From: UBA2965 sp036526135
Lineage (GTDB): Bacteria > Pseudomonadota > Gammaproteobacteria > Pseudomonadales > Azotimanducaceae
NCBI GenBank assembly: GCA_036526135.1
Contig: DATCZA010000023.1
Span: 62,001-126,000, forward strand
DNA length: 64,000 nucleotides
Reading direction: 5' to 3'
Below the pieces are notes generated by a model. The model made no database searches and was not told where the DNA came from. It was given only the letters and a program-made list of their open reading frames with translations. Shown one piece after another: positions 42,762 to 51,043 of the stretch (its first letter is position 1; the number at the start of each line of letters is the position of its first letter). The position numbers were made by a program, and so were the translations under genes.

Positions 42762-43609
42762 AGACTCATGTGGCCTTCGTAAACCAGTGTGGCGGGTCCG
42801 GCCATTCTAACCGTGGTCTCCGGGCCCTGCCAGGCGATGCGGACCTTGCCTCCCGGCAACGATACCTTCACCCGGTCTTCCAGGTGGCCCAGCAGCTGGC
42901 CGGCAACGACGGCGGCGCATGCGCCCGTTCCGCAAGCCCGCGTTTCGCCCACCCCTCGCTCGTAGACGCGCAGCCGGATGAAATGCGGATCCACCACCTG
43001 GCAGAACCCGATGTTCGCGCCTTCGGGAAAGAACGGGTGGCGGGTCAGGCTGGCCCCCACCGCGTCGACGGGCGCATCGGTGATCTGCGTTACGAAGAGC
43101 ACCCCGTGAGGATTCCCGACGGAGACCGGGGTCACCTCATGCTCGCCCTCCCCCGCGCGCAACGTGAAGGTCCCGACCGCATCGCCCTGCGCGCCGCACG
43201 CCGCTTCCGGGCTGAACGGCACGTCTTCGGCCCGGGTGCTTGGAACCCCCAGATCGACCTCCACGGTCTCGGCGTCCAGCAGGGCCGTGGATATGGGCCC
43301 CGCCAACGTCTCGAGCACCAGGGTGTCTTTCGGGCTCAGCTTTCGCTCGGCGATGAATCTGGCCGCGCATCGGGCGCCGTTGCCGCACTGCTCCACCTCG
43401 GTGCCGTCCGCGTTGTAGATGCGGTAGCGGAAGTCCGCATCCGGGTCGGTGGGCGCCGAGATGGTGAGCATCTGATCGAAGCCGATCCCGGTGCGGCGAT
43501 CGGCCCAGGCGTGAATCTGTTCCCGGTTCGGCTCGAAATCCTGGCTGATCAGGTCCAGCACCATGAAGTCGTTACCGAGCCCGTGCATCTTCGCGAACTC
43601 GAGCTTCAT
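42758..43609 (-). CDS. dapF: diaminopimelate epimerase
   Basis: 283 residues. The two catalytic cysteines are in EQCGNGARCAARF and ETRACGTGACA. The start MKLEFAKMHGLGNDFMV is the family opening, at ATG 43609; the frame is open much further but into lysA. It converts LL- to meso-diaminopimelate for peptidoglycan and lysine. It overlaps lysA and DUF484 by 4 bp each. Confidence 0.97.
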   Translation of the reverse strand: MKLEFAKMHGLGNDFMVLDLISQDFEPNREQIHAWADRRTGIGFDQMLTISAPTDPDADFRYRIYNADGTEVEQCGNGARCAARFIAERKLSPKDTLVLETLAGPISTALLDAETVEVDLGVPSTRAEDVPFSPEAACGAQGDAVGTFTLRAGEGEHEVTPVSVGNPHGVLFVTQITDAPVDAVGASLTRHPFFPEGANIGFCQVVDPHFIRLRVYERGVGETRACGTGACAAVVAGQLLGHLEDRVKVSLPGGKVRIAWQGPETTVRMAGPATLVYEGHMSL

Positions 43610-44880
43610 CGCCACGTCTCCGCGTGCTCCGCCTCGAGCTCCAGGGCGAGCTGATCGCGAGTGGTTTCGCGGCGCCGCACCACCCGGAAGCGGTCTCCGG
43701 CGACCAGAACCTCCGCGGGTCTGGGACGCGTGTTGTAGTTGGAGCTCTGCACCATCCCGTAGGCCCCGGCGGACATGACGGCCAGAAGGTCGCCTTCCTG
43801 AAGGGCCAGTTCTCTGCGTTCGGCCAGGAAGTCGCCGGTCTCGCAGACGGGGCCCACCACGTCCCAGCACAGCTCGGCCGCCCCCGCTCGCGGCGTGACG
43901 GGACGGACCTCGTGCCACGCCTGGTACAGCGCCGGGCGGATCAGATCGTTCATGGCAGCGTCGACCACCGCGAAGTTCTTCTCGGTCTCGGCCGTCGTTG
44001 GTTTCAGGAATCGCGTTCGGGTCAGCAGCACGCCGCCGTTCCCCACCAGATACCTGCCGGGTTCCAGCAGGAGCTTGAGTTCCCGGCCGCGCAGCAGCTC
44101 GCAAAGGGCCGCACCGTATGCCTCGACGTCGAGCTCCTCCTCGTCCCCGTAGCGGATGCCCAGCCCGCCGCCCACGTCCACGTGTTCCAGGCGGATTCCC
44201 TCCGCGGACAGCCGGTCGGTGAGTTCCAGCAGGTTGCGAAGGGCGTCGATCAGCGGGTCGATGGTGCCGATCTGGGAGCCGATGTGGCAGTCGATCCCGT
44301 GCACGGATAGGTACTCGTCTGCCTGCGCCCGCCTGTACAGCTCGACCGCCTGGCCCGGCGGTATACCGAACTTGTTGCTGCGTAACCCCGTGGAGATGTA
44401 GGGATGCGTCCCGGCATCCACGTCCGGGTTGACCCGGATGGACATGGGCGCCTGGCGCTTGAGCACCCGTGCCCGCTCGCTCAGGCAGTCGAGCTCGCTG
44501 GCGCTCTCCACGTTGAAGCAGCGGATGCCGAGCTTGAGCGCGAAGTCGATCTCGGCCACCGACTTGCCTACCCCGGAGAAAATCACCCTGGCAGGGTCGC
44601 CTCCTGCGCTGATGACCCGCTGCAGCTCGCCGCCGGAGACGATGTCGAAACCGGCGCCCTGCTCAGCGAAGAGCCTCAGAATGGCCAGATTGGCGTTGGC
44701 CTTGACCGCGTAGCAGACGTCCGCGTCGAGCTCGCCGAGCGCGCGGCGCAGCCGCTGGTACTGCGCCTTCAGGTGGGCGGTCGAGTAGACGTACGTCGGC
44801 GTGCCGACCGCCTCGGCAATCCGCGGCAGCGGCACGTTCTCCGCGTGGAGCACCCCGTCTGTGATGGAGAAGGCGTCCAC
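43606..44880 (-). CDS. lysA: diaminopimelate decarboxylase
   Basis: 424 residues, fold type III PLP enzyme. PLP Lys is in CYAVKANANLAIL, HIGSQIGTIDPL and GGGLGIRYGDEEE bind phosphate, and the C-terminal CETGDFLAE carries the substrate Cys from the partner subunit. It makes lysine from meso-diaminopimelate. Frame is open to 44973, but GTG 44880 (VDAFSITDG) begins 1 nt after the lptM stop and matches the family start. It overlaps dapF by 4 bp. Confidence 0.95.
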   Translation of the reverse strand: MDAFSITDGVLHAENVPLPRIAEAVGTPTYVYSTAHLKAQYQRLRRALGELDADVCYAVKANANLAILRLFAEQGAGFDIVSGGELQRVISAGGDPARVIFSGVGKSVAEIDFALKLGIRCFNVESASELDCLSERARVLKRQAPMSIRVNPDVDAGTHPYISTGLRSNKFGIPPGQAVELYRRAQADEYLSVHGIDCHIGSQIGTIDPLIDALRNLLELTDRLSAEGIRLEHVDVGGGLGIRYGDEEELDVEAYGAALCELLRGRELKLLLEPGRYLVGNGGVLLTRTRFLKPTTAETEKNFAVVDAAMNDLIRPALYQAWHEVRPVTPRAGAAELCWDVVGPVCETGDFLAERRELALQEGDLLAVMSAGAYGMVQSSNYNTRPRPAEVLVAGDRFRVVRRRETTRDQLALELEAEHAETWR

Positions 44881-44881
44881 G

Positions 44882-44998
44882 TCAGGGCCGGTGGCTGGCG
44901 GCGGGCGCTTCTGACTGAGCGTCGGGCAGCTCCAGGGGACCCTTCTGACCGCACATGACCGCCTGAGAGGCAAGAATGATTAACAGGATCCAGCGCAC
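44882..44998 (-). CDS. lptM: small lipoprotein LptM (YifL/LppL), 38 residues
   Basis: A GTG-started frame encodes a hydrophobic N-terminus (WILLIILASQAVM) followed by C16 and the signature CGQKGPLELP, characteristic of LptM. LptM is a small outer-membrane lipoprotein that helps the LPS-assembly LptD-LptE complex mature; the family is 40-70 residues. Its place upstream of lysA, with 1 nt between stop and start, is conserved in pseudomonads. The residue before Cys is Met rather than the usual Gly/Ala/Ser, so signal peptidase II processing is uncertain. An in-frame TGA lies nine codons upstream of the GTG, so no longer start exists. Confidence 0.85.
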   Translation of the reverse strand: MRWILLIILASQAVMCGQKGPLELPDAQSEAPAASHRP

Positions 44999-45063
44999 CG
45001 GTGGCTCGCAGCTAGGCCGAACGAGTCAGTATACACCGCCTCATGGCGGCGCAGCGGCCGCGG

Positions 45064-46443
45064 TCAAAGCCGGTCGCGGGCGCGGGCTGCCGCCTCGCGC
45101 ACGCTGTCGGGGGCGGTGCCGCCCGGGTGATTGCGCGCACTGACGGACCCCTCGAGCGTGAGCACGGAAAACACGTCCTCGCCTATGCTGTCGCTGAACG
45201 CGCGCAGCTCCTCGATCGTCAGCTCGTCGAGACCCTTGCCCTGCCCGATCGCGTGCGCCACGGCGCGGCCCACCACCTCGTGGGCGTCCCGGAAGGGCAC
45301 ATCGCGCCGCACCAGGTAATCGGCCAGGTCCGTCGCGGTGGTAAAGCCCGCGGCGGCGGCCGAACGCATCCGCTCCCGATTGGGGGTGATGGCCGGGACG
45401 AGGCCGTTCAGAGCCGTCAGGCAATCGCGCAGGGTGTCCACCGTGTCGAACAGCGGCTCCTTGTCCTCCTGGTTGTCCTTGTTGTAGGCCAGCGGCTGGC
45501 CTTTCATCAGCGTCAGCAGAGCCACCAGGTTGCCGGCCACCCTGCCCGACTTGCCCCGGATCAGCTCGGGGACGTCGGGGTTCTTCTTCTGCGGCATGAT
45601 GCTCGAGCCCGTGCAGAAACGATCGGGCAGCTCGACGAATCCGAACTGCTGGGACGTCCACAGCACCAGCTCCTCGCTCCAGCGAGAAAAGTGGTTCATC
45701 GTCAACGCGGCAACCGACGTGAACTCGATGGCGAAGTCCCGGTCGCTCACCGCGTCCAGCGAGTTCTCGGCCACGGCGCCGAATCCGAGCTCGGCAGCGA
45801 CACCGGCCCGATCGATGGGATAGGTGGTGCCGGCAAGCGCCGCGCTGCCCAGGGGCATGACGTCCACGCGCCGGCGGCAGTCATTGAGGCGGTCGCGGTC
45901 GCGGTGAAGCATCTCGAACCACGCCAGCAGATGGTGGCCGAACGTTACGGGCTGCGCCGGCTGCAGATGCGTGAAACCGGGCATGACGGTGTCCGCGTGG
46001 GCTTCGGCCAGGTCCACCAGCGCGCCGAGCAGCTGGGTTTCCAAAGCGACCAGCTCGTCGATGGCGTCCTTCAGGTAGAGCCGGATATCGGTGGCGACCT
46101 GGTCGTTGCGGGACCGGCCCGTGTGCAGCTTTTTCCCGGTTTCTCCAATGAGCTCGATAAGGCGCGACTCCACGTTCATGTGGACGTCCTCGAGCTCAAC
46201 CCGCCAGGCGAGCTCGCCTTCGTCGATCTCTTTGTGAATCGCCTGCAATCCCGATACGATCTCGTTGCGCTCACCTTCGGTGAGCACGCCGATCCGGCTC
46301 AGCATGTTGGCGTGGGCGATGGAGCCCCTGATATCGTGATGGTAAAGACGCTTATCGAATGCCACCGAGGCCGTGAACGATTCGACGAACGCATCGGTGG
46401 CTTCCGAAAAGCGGCCGCCCCAGGGTTTTGAATCTCGGCTCAT
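45064..46443 (-). CDS. argH: argininosuccinate lyase
   Basis: 459 residues. The family signature GSSIMPQKKNP contains the catalytic Ser, and HTGRSRNDQ and GFTHLQPAQPV are the other conserved segments. It splits argininosuccinate to arginine and fumarate. It starts only 25 bp from the divergent algZ start. A Pseudomonas-like position between lysA and algZ. Confidence 0.97.
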   Translation of the reverse strand: MSRDSKPWGGRFSEATDAFVESFTASVAFDKRLYHHDIRGSIAHANMLSRIGVLTEGERNEIVSGLQAIHKEIDEGELAWRVELEDVHMNVESRLIELIGETGKKLHTGRSRNDQVATDIRLYLKDAIDELVALETQLLGALVDLAEAHADTVMPGFTHLQPAQPVTFGHHLLAWFEMLHRDRDRLNDCRRRVDVMPLGSAALAGTTYPIDRAGVAAELGFGAVAENSLDAVSDRDFAIEFTSVAALTMNHFSRWSEELVLWTSQQFGFVELPDRFCTGSSIMPQKKNPDVPELIRGKSGRVAGNLVALLTLMKGQPLAYNKDNQEDKEPLFDTVDTLRDCLTALNGLVPAITPNRERMRSAAAAGFTTATDLADYLVRRDVPFRDAHEVVGRAVAHAIGQGKGLDELTIEELRAFSDSIGEDVFSVLTLEGSVSARNHPGGTAPDSVREAAARARDRL

Positions 46444-46468
46444 GGTGACAAGAGGGTTCCTTTAGCGG

Positions 46469-47509
46469 ATGGCCGATTATAGCAACCATCGCGAGCGGTT
46501 CGTGGTCCCCGAGCTTTGCAACGCGGCGGCCATTTCCCTGCTCGTGCTCTTCGGTGAGCTTCTGGTTCTGGTGCTGCTGTTCGCCGGCGGCCCCATCACG
46601 TGGCTCCGGCTCGCGCTCATGTCCCTGTTCGTGCAGTGGGTTGTCATCATGAGCGCGGGAGCCCTGTGCTGGACGCGAGCCTGGCTCTCCCGGTTCGCGG
46701 TGGTGCCTGGCGCCGTGCTCGCTTTCTCGATGGTCATGGCGATCACCCTGTTCGTCGGGATCAGCGCCGATCGGATCATGGCTCCGCCCGGCGTGGAAGC
46801 GATCAACTGGATTGGCATTCTCGGCCAGCTCCTCATTTCCGGGATCATCACTTCCCTGGCGCTGCGCTTCCTGTACGTCCAGCAGCAGCTGCGCGCTCAG
46901 GAGCAGTCGGAGCTCCAGTCGCGCATCCAGGCGTTGCAGTCGCGCATTCGCCCGCACTTCCTGTTCAACAGCATGAACATCATCGCAAGCCTCATCGCCA
47001 CCGACCCCGAGACCGCGGAGTCTGTCGTGGAGGACCTCTCCGAGCTCTTTCGTGCCAGCCTCAACGACGCGGGAAATCAGGTGCCGCTGCAGGACGAGCT
47101 GGAGCTTTGCGAGCGTTACGTGCGCATCGAGTCCCTGCGGCTCGGTGATCGGCTGCGCGTCGAATGGAACGTGGACGACTCGGGCCAGAATCTCAAGATT
47201 CCTCTGCTGACTCTGCAGCCACTTCTGGAAAATGCCATCTACCACGGGGTCCAGCCGCTGCCGGAAGGCGGCACGATCACCGTTCATCTGTGGCTGGAGG
47301 GGAATGACGTCAACGTTCGCATCACCAACCCGATACCGGAGGGCGAGGCGAGCAACAGCAGCGCGGGAAACCGAATGGCAGTCAACAACATTCGCAGCAG
47401 GCTGATGGTGTTGTACGGTACCCGTGCGGAATTGAGGGCGGCGCCCGAGGAAGGGCTGTTCGTCACGTCGCTGAAGTACCCGGTGTCGAACATGCCGTTG
47501 CAGACATGA
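46469..47509 (+). CDS. algZ: LytS-type sensor histidine kinase AlgZ/FimS
   Basis: 346 residues. Four N-terminal membrane spans (about 18-130) are followed by a coiled linker (QQQLRAQEQSELQSRIQAL) and the His_kinase domain: RPHFLFNSMNIIASL with the phospho-His, and a GHKL ATPase part with LLTLQPLLENAIYHG. It controls AlgR, encoded next. AlgZ/AlgR regulate alginate, type IV pili and virulence in Pseudomonas; the targets here are unknown. Its stop overlaps a repeat micro-ORF. Confidence 0.93.
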   Translation: MADYSNHRERFVVPELCNAAAISLLVLFGELLVLVLLFAGGPITWLRLALMSLFVQWVVIMSAGALCWTRAWLSRFAVVPGAVLAFSMVMAITLFVGISADRIMAPPGVEAINWIGILGQLLISGIITSLALRFLYVQQQLRAQEQSELQSRIQALQSRIRPHFLFNSMNIIASLIATDPETAESVVEDLSELFRASLNDAGNQVPLQDELELCERYVRIESLRLGDRLRVEWNVDDSGQNLKIPLLTLQPLLENAIYHGVQPLPEGGTITVHLWLEGNDVNVRITNPIPEGEASNSSAGNRMAVNNIRSRLMVLYGTRAELRAAPEEGLFVTSLKYPVSNMPLQT

Positions 47510-47592
47510 GCGCGGCGGCGAGCGCGGCGGCAAGCGCGGCGGCGAGCGCGGCGGCGAGCCTGGAGACCAGCACGCTCAGGGAGGGGATATGA
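47506..47592 (+). CDS. micro-ORF of (SAAA)4 repeats between algZ and algR
   Basis: ATG 47506 overlaps the algZ stop (ATGA), and the TGA at 47590-47592 overlaps the algR ATG (ATGA), so one continuous 28-codon frame bridges the two genes. It encodes Met, four Ser-Ala-Ala-Ala units, then SLETSTLREGI. The algR ribosome site AGGGAGGGG lies inside its last codons. It may be a true small peptide, a coupling device, or a by-product of the 12-bp repeat. No homolog is recognised. Confidence 0.35.
   Translation: MSAAASAAASAAASAAASLETSTLREGI
47509..47559 (+). repeat. 12-bp tandem repeat, four copies, between algZ and algR
   Basis: AGCGCGGCGGCG occurs four times in a row (47509-47556; the second copy ends in A) plus a partial AGC. 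It is a pure GC microsatellite that could change copy number by slippage without a frameshift (unit divisible by 3). Confidence 0.9.
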
Positions 47593-48323
47593 GCATCAGG
47601 GTTCTCATCGTGGACGACGAACAGCTGGCCCGAGATCGCCTGTCGCGAATGGTGGCCGAGCTGGACGATTACGAGGTAGCCGGTGAGGCTGGCACCGGGC
47701 AGGACGCCGTGCGCCTGGTGGCTGACCTGCAGCCGGAGATCATCCTGCTCGATATCCGAATGCCGGGCATGGACGGGCTGGAAGCAGCGCGTCATCTGGA
47801 GTCGGTCGACGAGCCCCCGGCCGTCATCTTCTGCACGGCCTACGAGGAGCACGCCATCGAGGCGTTCAACCTCCAGGCCGTCGGGTACCTTCTGAAACCC
47901 GTGCGCCGGGAGAACCTGCGCCAAGCGCTCGGCAACGCTCAGCGGGTCAACAAAGCTCAGCTGGCAGCGCTCTCGGATGACGGCAGCCGACGCCGCTCCC
48001 ATATCTCCGCGCGCACGCGCAAGGGCATCGAGCTCGTACCCCTCGAAGCCGTGCGCTACTTTCAGGCCGATCAGAAGTACGTCACCGTGCGCCACGGCGA
48101 GGGCGAGCTGATCATCGACGAAACCCTTCGCGAACTAGAGCGCGAGTTCGGCGAGCTGTTCATCCGCGTCCATCGCAACGCCCTGGTGGCCGCGCGCCAC
48201 ATCATCGCGCTCGATCGTCTGGGCGACGGCCACTACCAGATCCGCCTCAACGACGTCGACGAGCACATCGACATCAGCCGGCGCCACGTGGCCTCCGTGC
48301 GCAAGTTTGTCAGGAACCTGTGA
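47589..48323 (+). CDS. algR: LytTR response regulator AlgR
   Basis: 244 residues: REC domain with acidic pair VDDEQ and phospho-Asp55 in LLDIRMPG, Lys in YLLKPV, and a C-terminal LytTR DNA-binding domain (RKGIELVPLEAVRYFQADQ; FIRVHRNALV). It activates genes after phosphorylation by AlgZ. The stop overlaps hemC GTG. The link of this regulator to the hem genes is conserved in pseudomonads. Confidence 0.95.
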   Translation: MSIRVLIVDDEQLARDRLSRMVAELDDYEVAGEAGTGQDAVRLVADLQPEIILLDIRMPGMDGLEAARHLESVDEPPAVIFCTAYEEHAIEAFNLQAVGYLLKPVRRENLRQALGNAQRVNKAQLAALSDDGSRRRSHISARTRKGIELVPLEAVRYFQADQKYVTVRHGEGELIIDETLRELEREFGELFIRVHRNALVAARHIIALDRLGDGHYQIRLNDVDEHIDISRRHVASVRKFVRNL

Positions 48324-49237
48324 GCGCATTACGGCTCGTCATAGCCACGCGGCAGAGTCAGCTTGCCTTGTGGCAGGCCAACTTCGTCAGCGCGCGTCTT
48401 CGCGAGGCCCATCCGGGCCTCACCGTGGAACTCCTCGGCATCACCACCCGTGGGGACCGATGGCTTTCTTCGCCCCTCGCCGAGGTCGGCGGCAAGGGCC
48501 TGTTCATCAAGGAGCTCGAAGAAGCGCTTGCCTCGGGCACGGCCGACGTCGCCGTGCACTCGGTAAAGGACGTGCCGGCGGAGCTTCCCGAAGGATTCGC
48601 CATGCCGGTCATCGCCTATCGTGAGGATCCCCGTGACGTGCTGGTTAGCCGGGATGGGGTGACTCTGGCCGGGTTGCACGCCGGTGCCCGGGTCGGCTCA
48701 TCGAGCCTGCGCAGGCAGGCTCAGCTCCTGGCCCGGCGCCCCGATCTGCTGATCGAGCCCATCCGGGGCAACGTGGACACCCGGCTGCGCAAGCTGGACG
48801 ACGGCGATTACGACGCCCTGGTGCTGGCCGCAGCGGGTCTCGCCCGGCTGGGACTGGCGGGGCGCGCCAGCGAGTACCTGGCAACCGACGACTGCCTGCC
48901 CGCCGCCGGCCAGGGAGCGCTGGGCATCGAGTGCCGGGCGGGCGACGGGCGCGTGCGGGCACTGCTCGAACCCCTCGAAGATGCTCAGGTTGCTGCCTGC
49001 GTTTGCGCCGAGCGCACGGTGAGCGCCGTGCTGGGAGCGGATTGCACGGCCCCGCTGGCCGCACACGCCACGCCGCTCGGCCAAGGCGTGATGCTGCAAT
49101 CCCGTCTGGCGACCACCGACGGCCGGAAGATTCTGGAAGCCCGTGGCGAGGGGGCCGATCCGGTAGCCGTGGGCAAATCGGTCGCCGAGTCGCTTTTGGC
49201 GCAGGGCGCGGCCGAGGTGCTCGGCGGCGGAGATTGA
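48320..49237 (+). CDS. hemC: porphobilinogen deaminase (hydroxymethylbilane synthase)
   Basis: 305 residues. Catalytic Asp84 is in HSVKDVP and the dipyrromethane-binding Cys242 in GADCTAP, the same numbers as in E. coli. It joins four porphobilinogens to hydroxymethylbilane. GTG 48320 overlaps the algR stop (GTGA), and the stop is 1 nt from hemD. Confidence 0.97.
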   Translation: MSALRLVIATRQSQLALWQANFVSARLREAHPGLTVELLGITTRGDRWLSSPLAEVGGKGLFIKELEEALASGTADVAVHSVKDVPAELPEGFAMPVIAYREDPRDVLVSRDGVTLAGLHAGARVGSSSLRRQAQLLARRPDLLIEPIRGNVDTRLRKLDDGDYDALVLAAAGLARLGLAGRASEYLATDDCLPAAGQGALGIECRAGDGRVRALLEPLEDAQVAACVCAERTVSAVLGADCTAPLAAHATPLGQGVMLQSRLATTDGRKILEARGEGADPVAVGKSVAESLLAQGAAEVLGGGD

Positions 49238-49238
49238 G

Positions 49239-49940
49239 TTGCGCGTCTGGGTGACCCGAACCCAACCCGGCGCCGACCGCCAGGCCCGAAGGCTGAGAGC
49301 GGCCGGCCACGAGCCGGTCGTGGGCCCGGCGCTGAGAATCGTGGAGGTGCCCGGCGGCGCGCCTCGCGGACCTTTTACCGACGTGGTCTATCTTTCCGAG
49401 CATGCCGTTCGGTTTGGCATTGCGCGCCTGACCAACCAGGCGTGGTTCTCCGGTGCGCGCGCCCATGCCGTGGGAGCAGCGACCGCCGAGCACCTGGCCG
49501 TTGCCGGGATTCGTGCGGGCTTCCCTGAGCAGGCGAGCTCCGAGGGGCTGCTCTCGCTGCCGGAATTTGCCGATGCCCGGGGCCTGACGGTGCTCATCGT
49601 CTGCGGAGAAGGAGGGCGGGATCTGCTCGAGACGACGTTGACGGCAAGGGGCGCCAGGGTGGAAAAGCTCGTCGTCTACCGGCGCCGCGCCGTGGACGAG
49701 GCCCCTCCGGATGTCGGCTCGGTGGACGCCATCGCCGTCTCCAGCGGCGATGGATTCGCGGCGGTGGCGCGGTTATGGTTTGCCGCAGGCGGTCGCGGGG
49801 ACGTGCCGGTGTTGGCGCCGTCCCCACGGGTGGCCGGGCTGGGTTCCGCATTGGGGTTCAGTAACGTATACACATGTGCGGGAGCCGGCGCCGATGCCCT
49901 GCTAAAGGCGCTCGAGTCCGTGAGTTCGACGGGTAGGTGA
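49239..49940 (+). CDS. hemD: uroporphyrinogen-III synthase
   Basis: 233 residues with the two-domain HemD pattern: VTRTQPGADRQARRLRAAGH at the N-terminus and AVSSGDGFAAVARL later. Sequence conservation in this family is low, so identification leans on the position between hemC and hemX. It closes and isomerises the tetrapyrrole. Start codon TTG 49239, 1 nt after the hemC stop. Confidence 0.9.
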   Translation: MRVWVTRTQPGADRQARRLRAAGHEPVVGPALRIVEVPGGAPRGPFTDVVYLSEHAVRFGIARLTNQAWFSGARAHAVGAATAEHLAVAGIRAGFPEQASSEGLLSLPEFADARGLTVLIVCGEGGRDLLETTLTARGARVEKLVVYRRRAVDEAPPDVGSVDAIAVSSGDGFAAVARLWFAAGGRGDVPVLAPSPRVAGLGSALGFSNVYTCAGAGADALLKALESVSSTGR

Positions 49941-51043
49941 TGGACGACGATACCAGCAAAGGTCCGGCCGGCGACGACGCCATCGGTGAGCCCGCCCCGG
50001 AGGCGACAGAATCCGCTTCCAGGACCTCAGGGGAGGCAGCTGACCAGGCCGCGAAGGCAGCGTCGGCAAAACCGCGCGGCCGCCTTCTCGGCGGGCTTGG
50101 CCTCCTGCTCGCCCTGGGCGCGCTTTGCGGGGTCGGCTATCTCTATTACCTCCTCGTCTTCCTGGGACCGTCGGATGAGCTCGATGCCCGGCTCGGGCGC
50201 CTGGAGGCGTCTCTTCCAGAGATCCGCCGAGATCTCGCGGCGGCGCGCGACGCGCAGGCCGAGGAGATCGAGAGCGCCGTCGCCGCTCAGCAGGCGTCAC
50301 TGGACGAGACCCGTAGAGCGCTCCTCGGGGCGCTCAACGAGGTCACCGCCGCCGCGGCCCCCGCCCCCCGGGAATGGAAGATCGCCGAGGTGGAGTACCT
50401 GCTCAGGATTGCCAACCATCGGGTGCTCATGGAGGGTGACGTGGAGGCCGCCCTGCAGCTCATGGGGGCTGCTGATGTCATTCTCGAGGAGCTCGACGAT
50501 TTTGCCTTCTTTCAGGTTCGCGCCCGGCTGGCCGACGAGATGCTGGCGCTCAAGGGCGTCCGCGGCGGCGACCTGCAGGGCGTTTACCTTCGCCTGGAAG
50601 CCATTAAGACCAGCATCGGCGAGTTGCCCGTCCGGCTGCCCGACTACTTCCGACCGGAGAGCTCTGCAGACGCGTCTGTGGAGGCTGAAGGCTTCTGGAG
50701 CGCGCTGGCCGCGGAGCTTTCCGGCTATTTTCAGCTGCGCCGATTCGACGGCGCGACCAAGCCGCTCATGGCGCCGGAAGAGAACGCTTACTTAGAGCTC
50801 AACCTGCGGCTGGCCATGGAGCGTGCCCAACTCGCCGTTCTGCGCCGCAATCAGCTCGTCTTCGAGCGGAGCCTCTCCAGCGCCCGCGAATGGATTCTCG
50901 AGTTACTCGACCCTGACGATCCGAGCGTCGAGCAGGTTGCCGAGGAGCTGGACGCGCTGAGCACGCTCAAGCTCGAGCGGGATCTGCCCGACGTGTCGGG
51001 CTCCCTCACCGCGCTGCTCGAGCTCCGCCGGGGCAACCCGTGA
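49940..51043 (+). CDS. hemX: HemX-like membrane protein
   Basis: 367 residues: Ala/Glu-rich cytoplasmic N-terminus, one membrane span (LLGGLGLLLALGALCGVGYLYYLLV, about 49-73), then a long helical periplasmic part. It lacks a methyltransferase domain despite the common name uroporphyrin-III C-methyltransferase. Its exact role is unknown. ATG 49940 shares a base with the hemD stop; GTG 49937 is an alternative. The stop overlaps hemY by 4 bp. Confidence 0.92.
   Translation: MDDDTSKGPAGDDAIGEPAPEATESASRTSGEAADQAAKAASAKPRGRLLGGLGLLLALGALCGVGYLYYLLVFLGPSDELDARLGRLEASLPEIRRDLAAARDAQAEEIESAVAAQQASLDETRRALLGALNEVTAAAAPAPREWKIAEVEYLLRIANHRVLMEGDVEAALQLMGAADVILEELDDFAFFQVRARLADEMLALKGVRGGDLQGVYLRLEAIKTSIGELPVRLPDYFRPESSADASVEAEGFWSALAAELSGYFQLRRFDGATKPLMAPEENAYLELNLRLAMERAQLAVLRRNQLVFERSLSSAREWILELLDPDDPSVEQVAEELDALSTLKLERDLPDVSGSLTALLELRRGNP

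Noticed and set aside
47509..47559. Possible CRISPR-like repeats
   Set aside because: Units of 12 bp directly joined with no spacers; it is a GC microsatellite.
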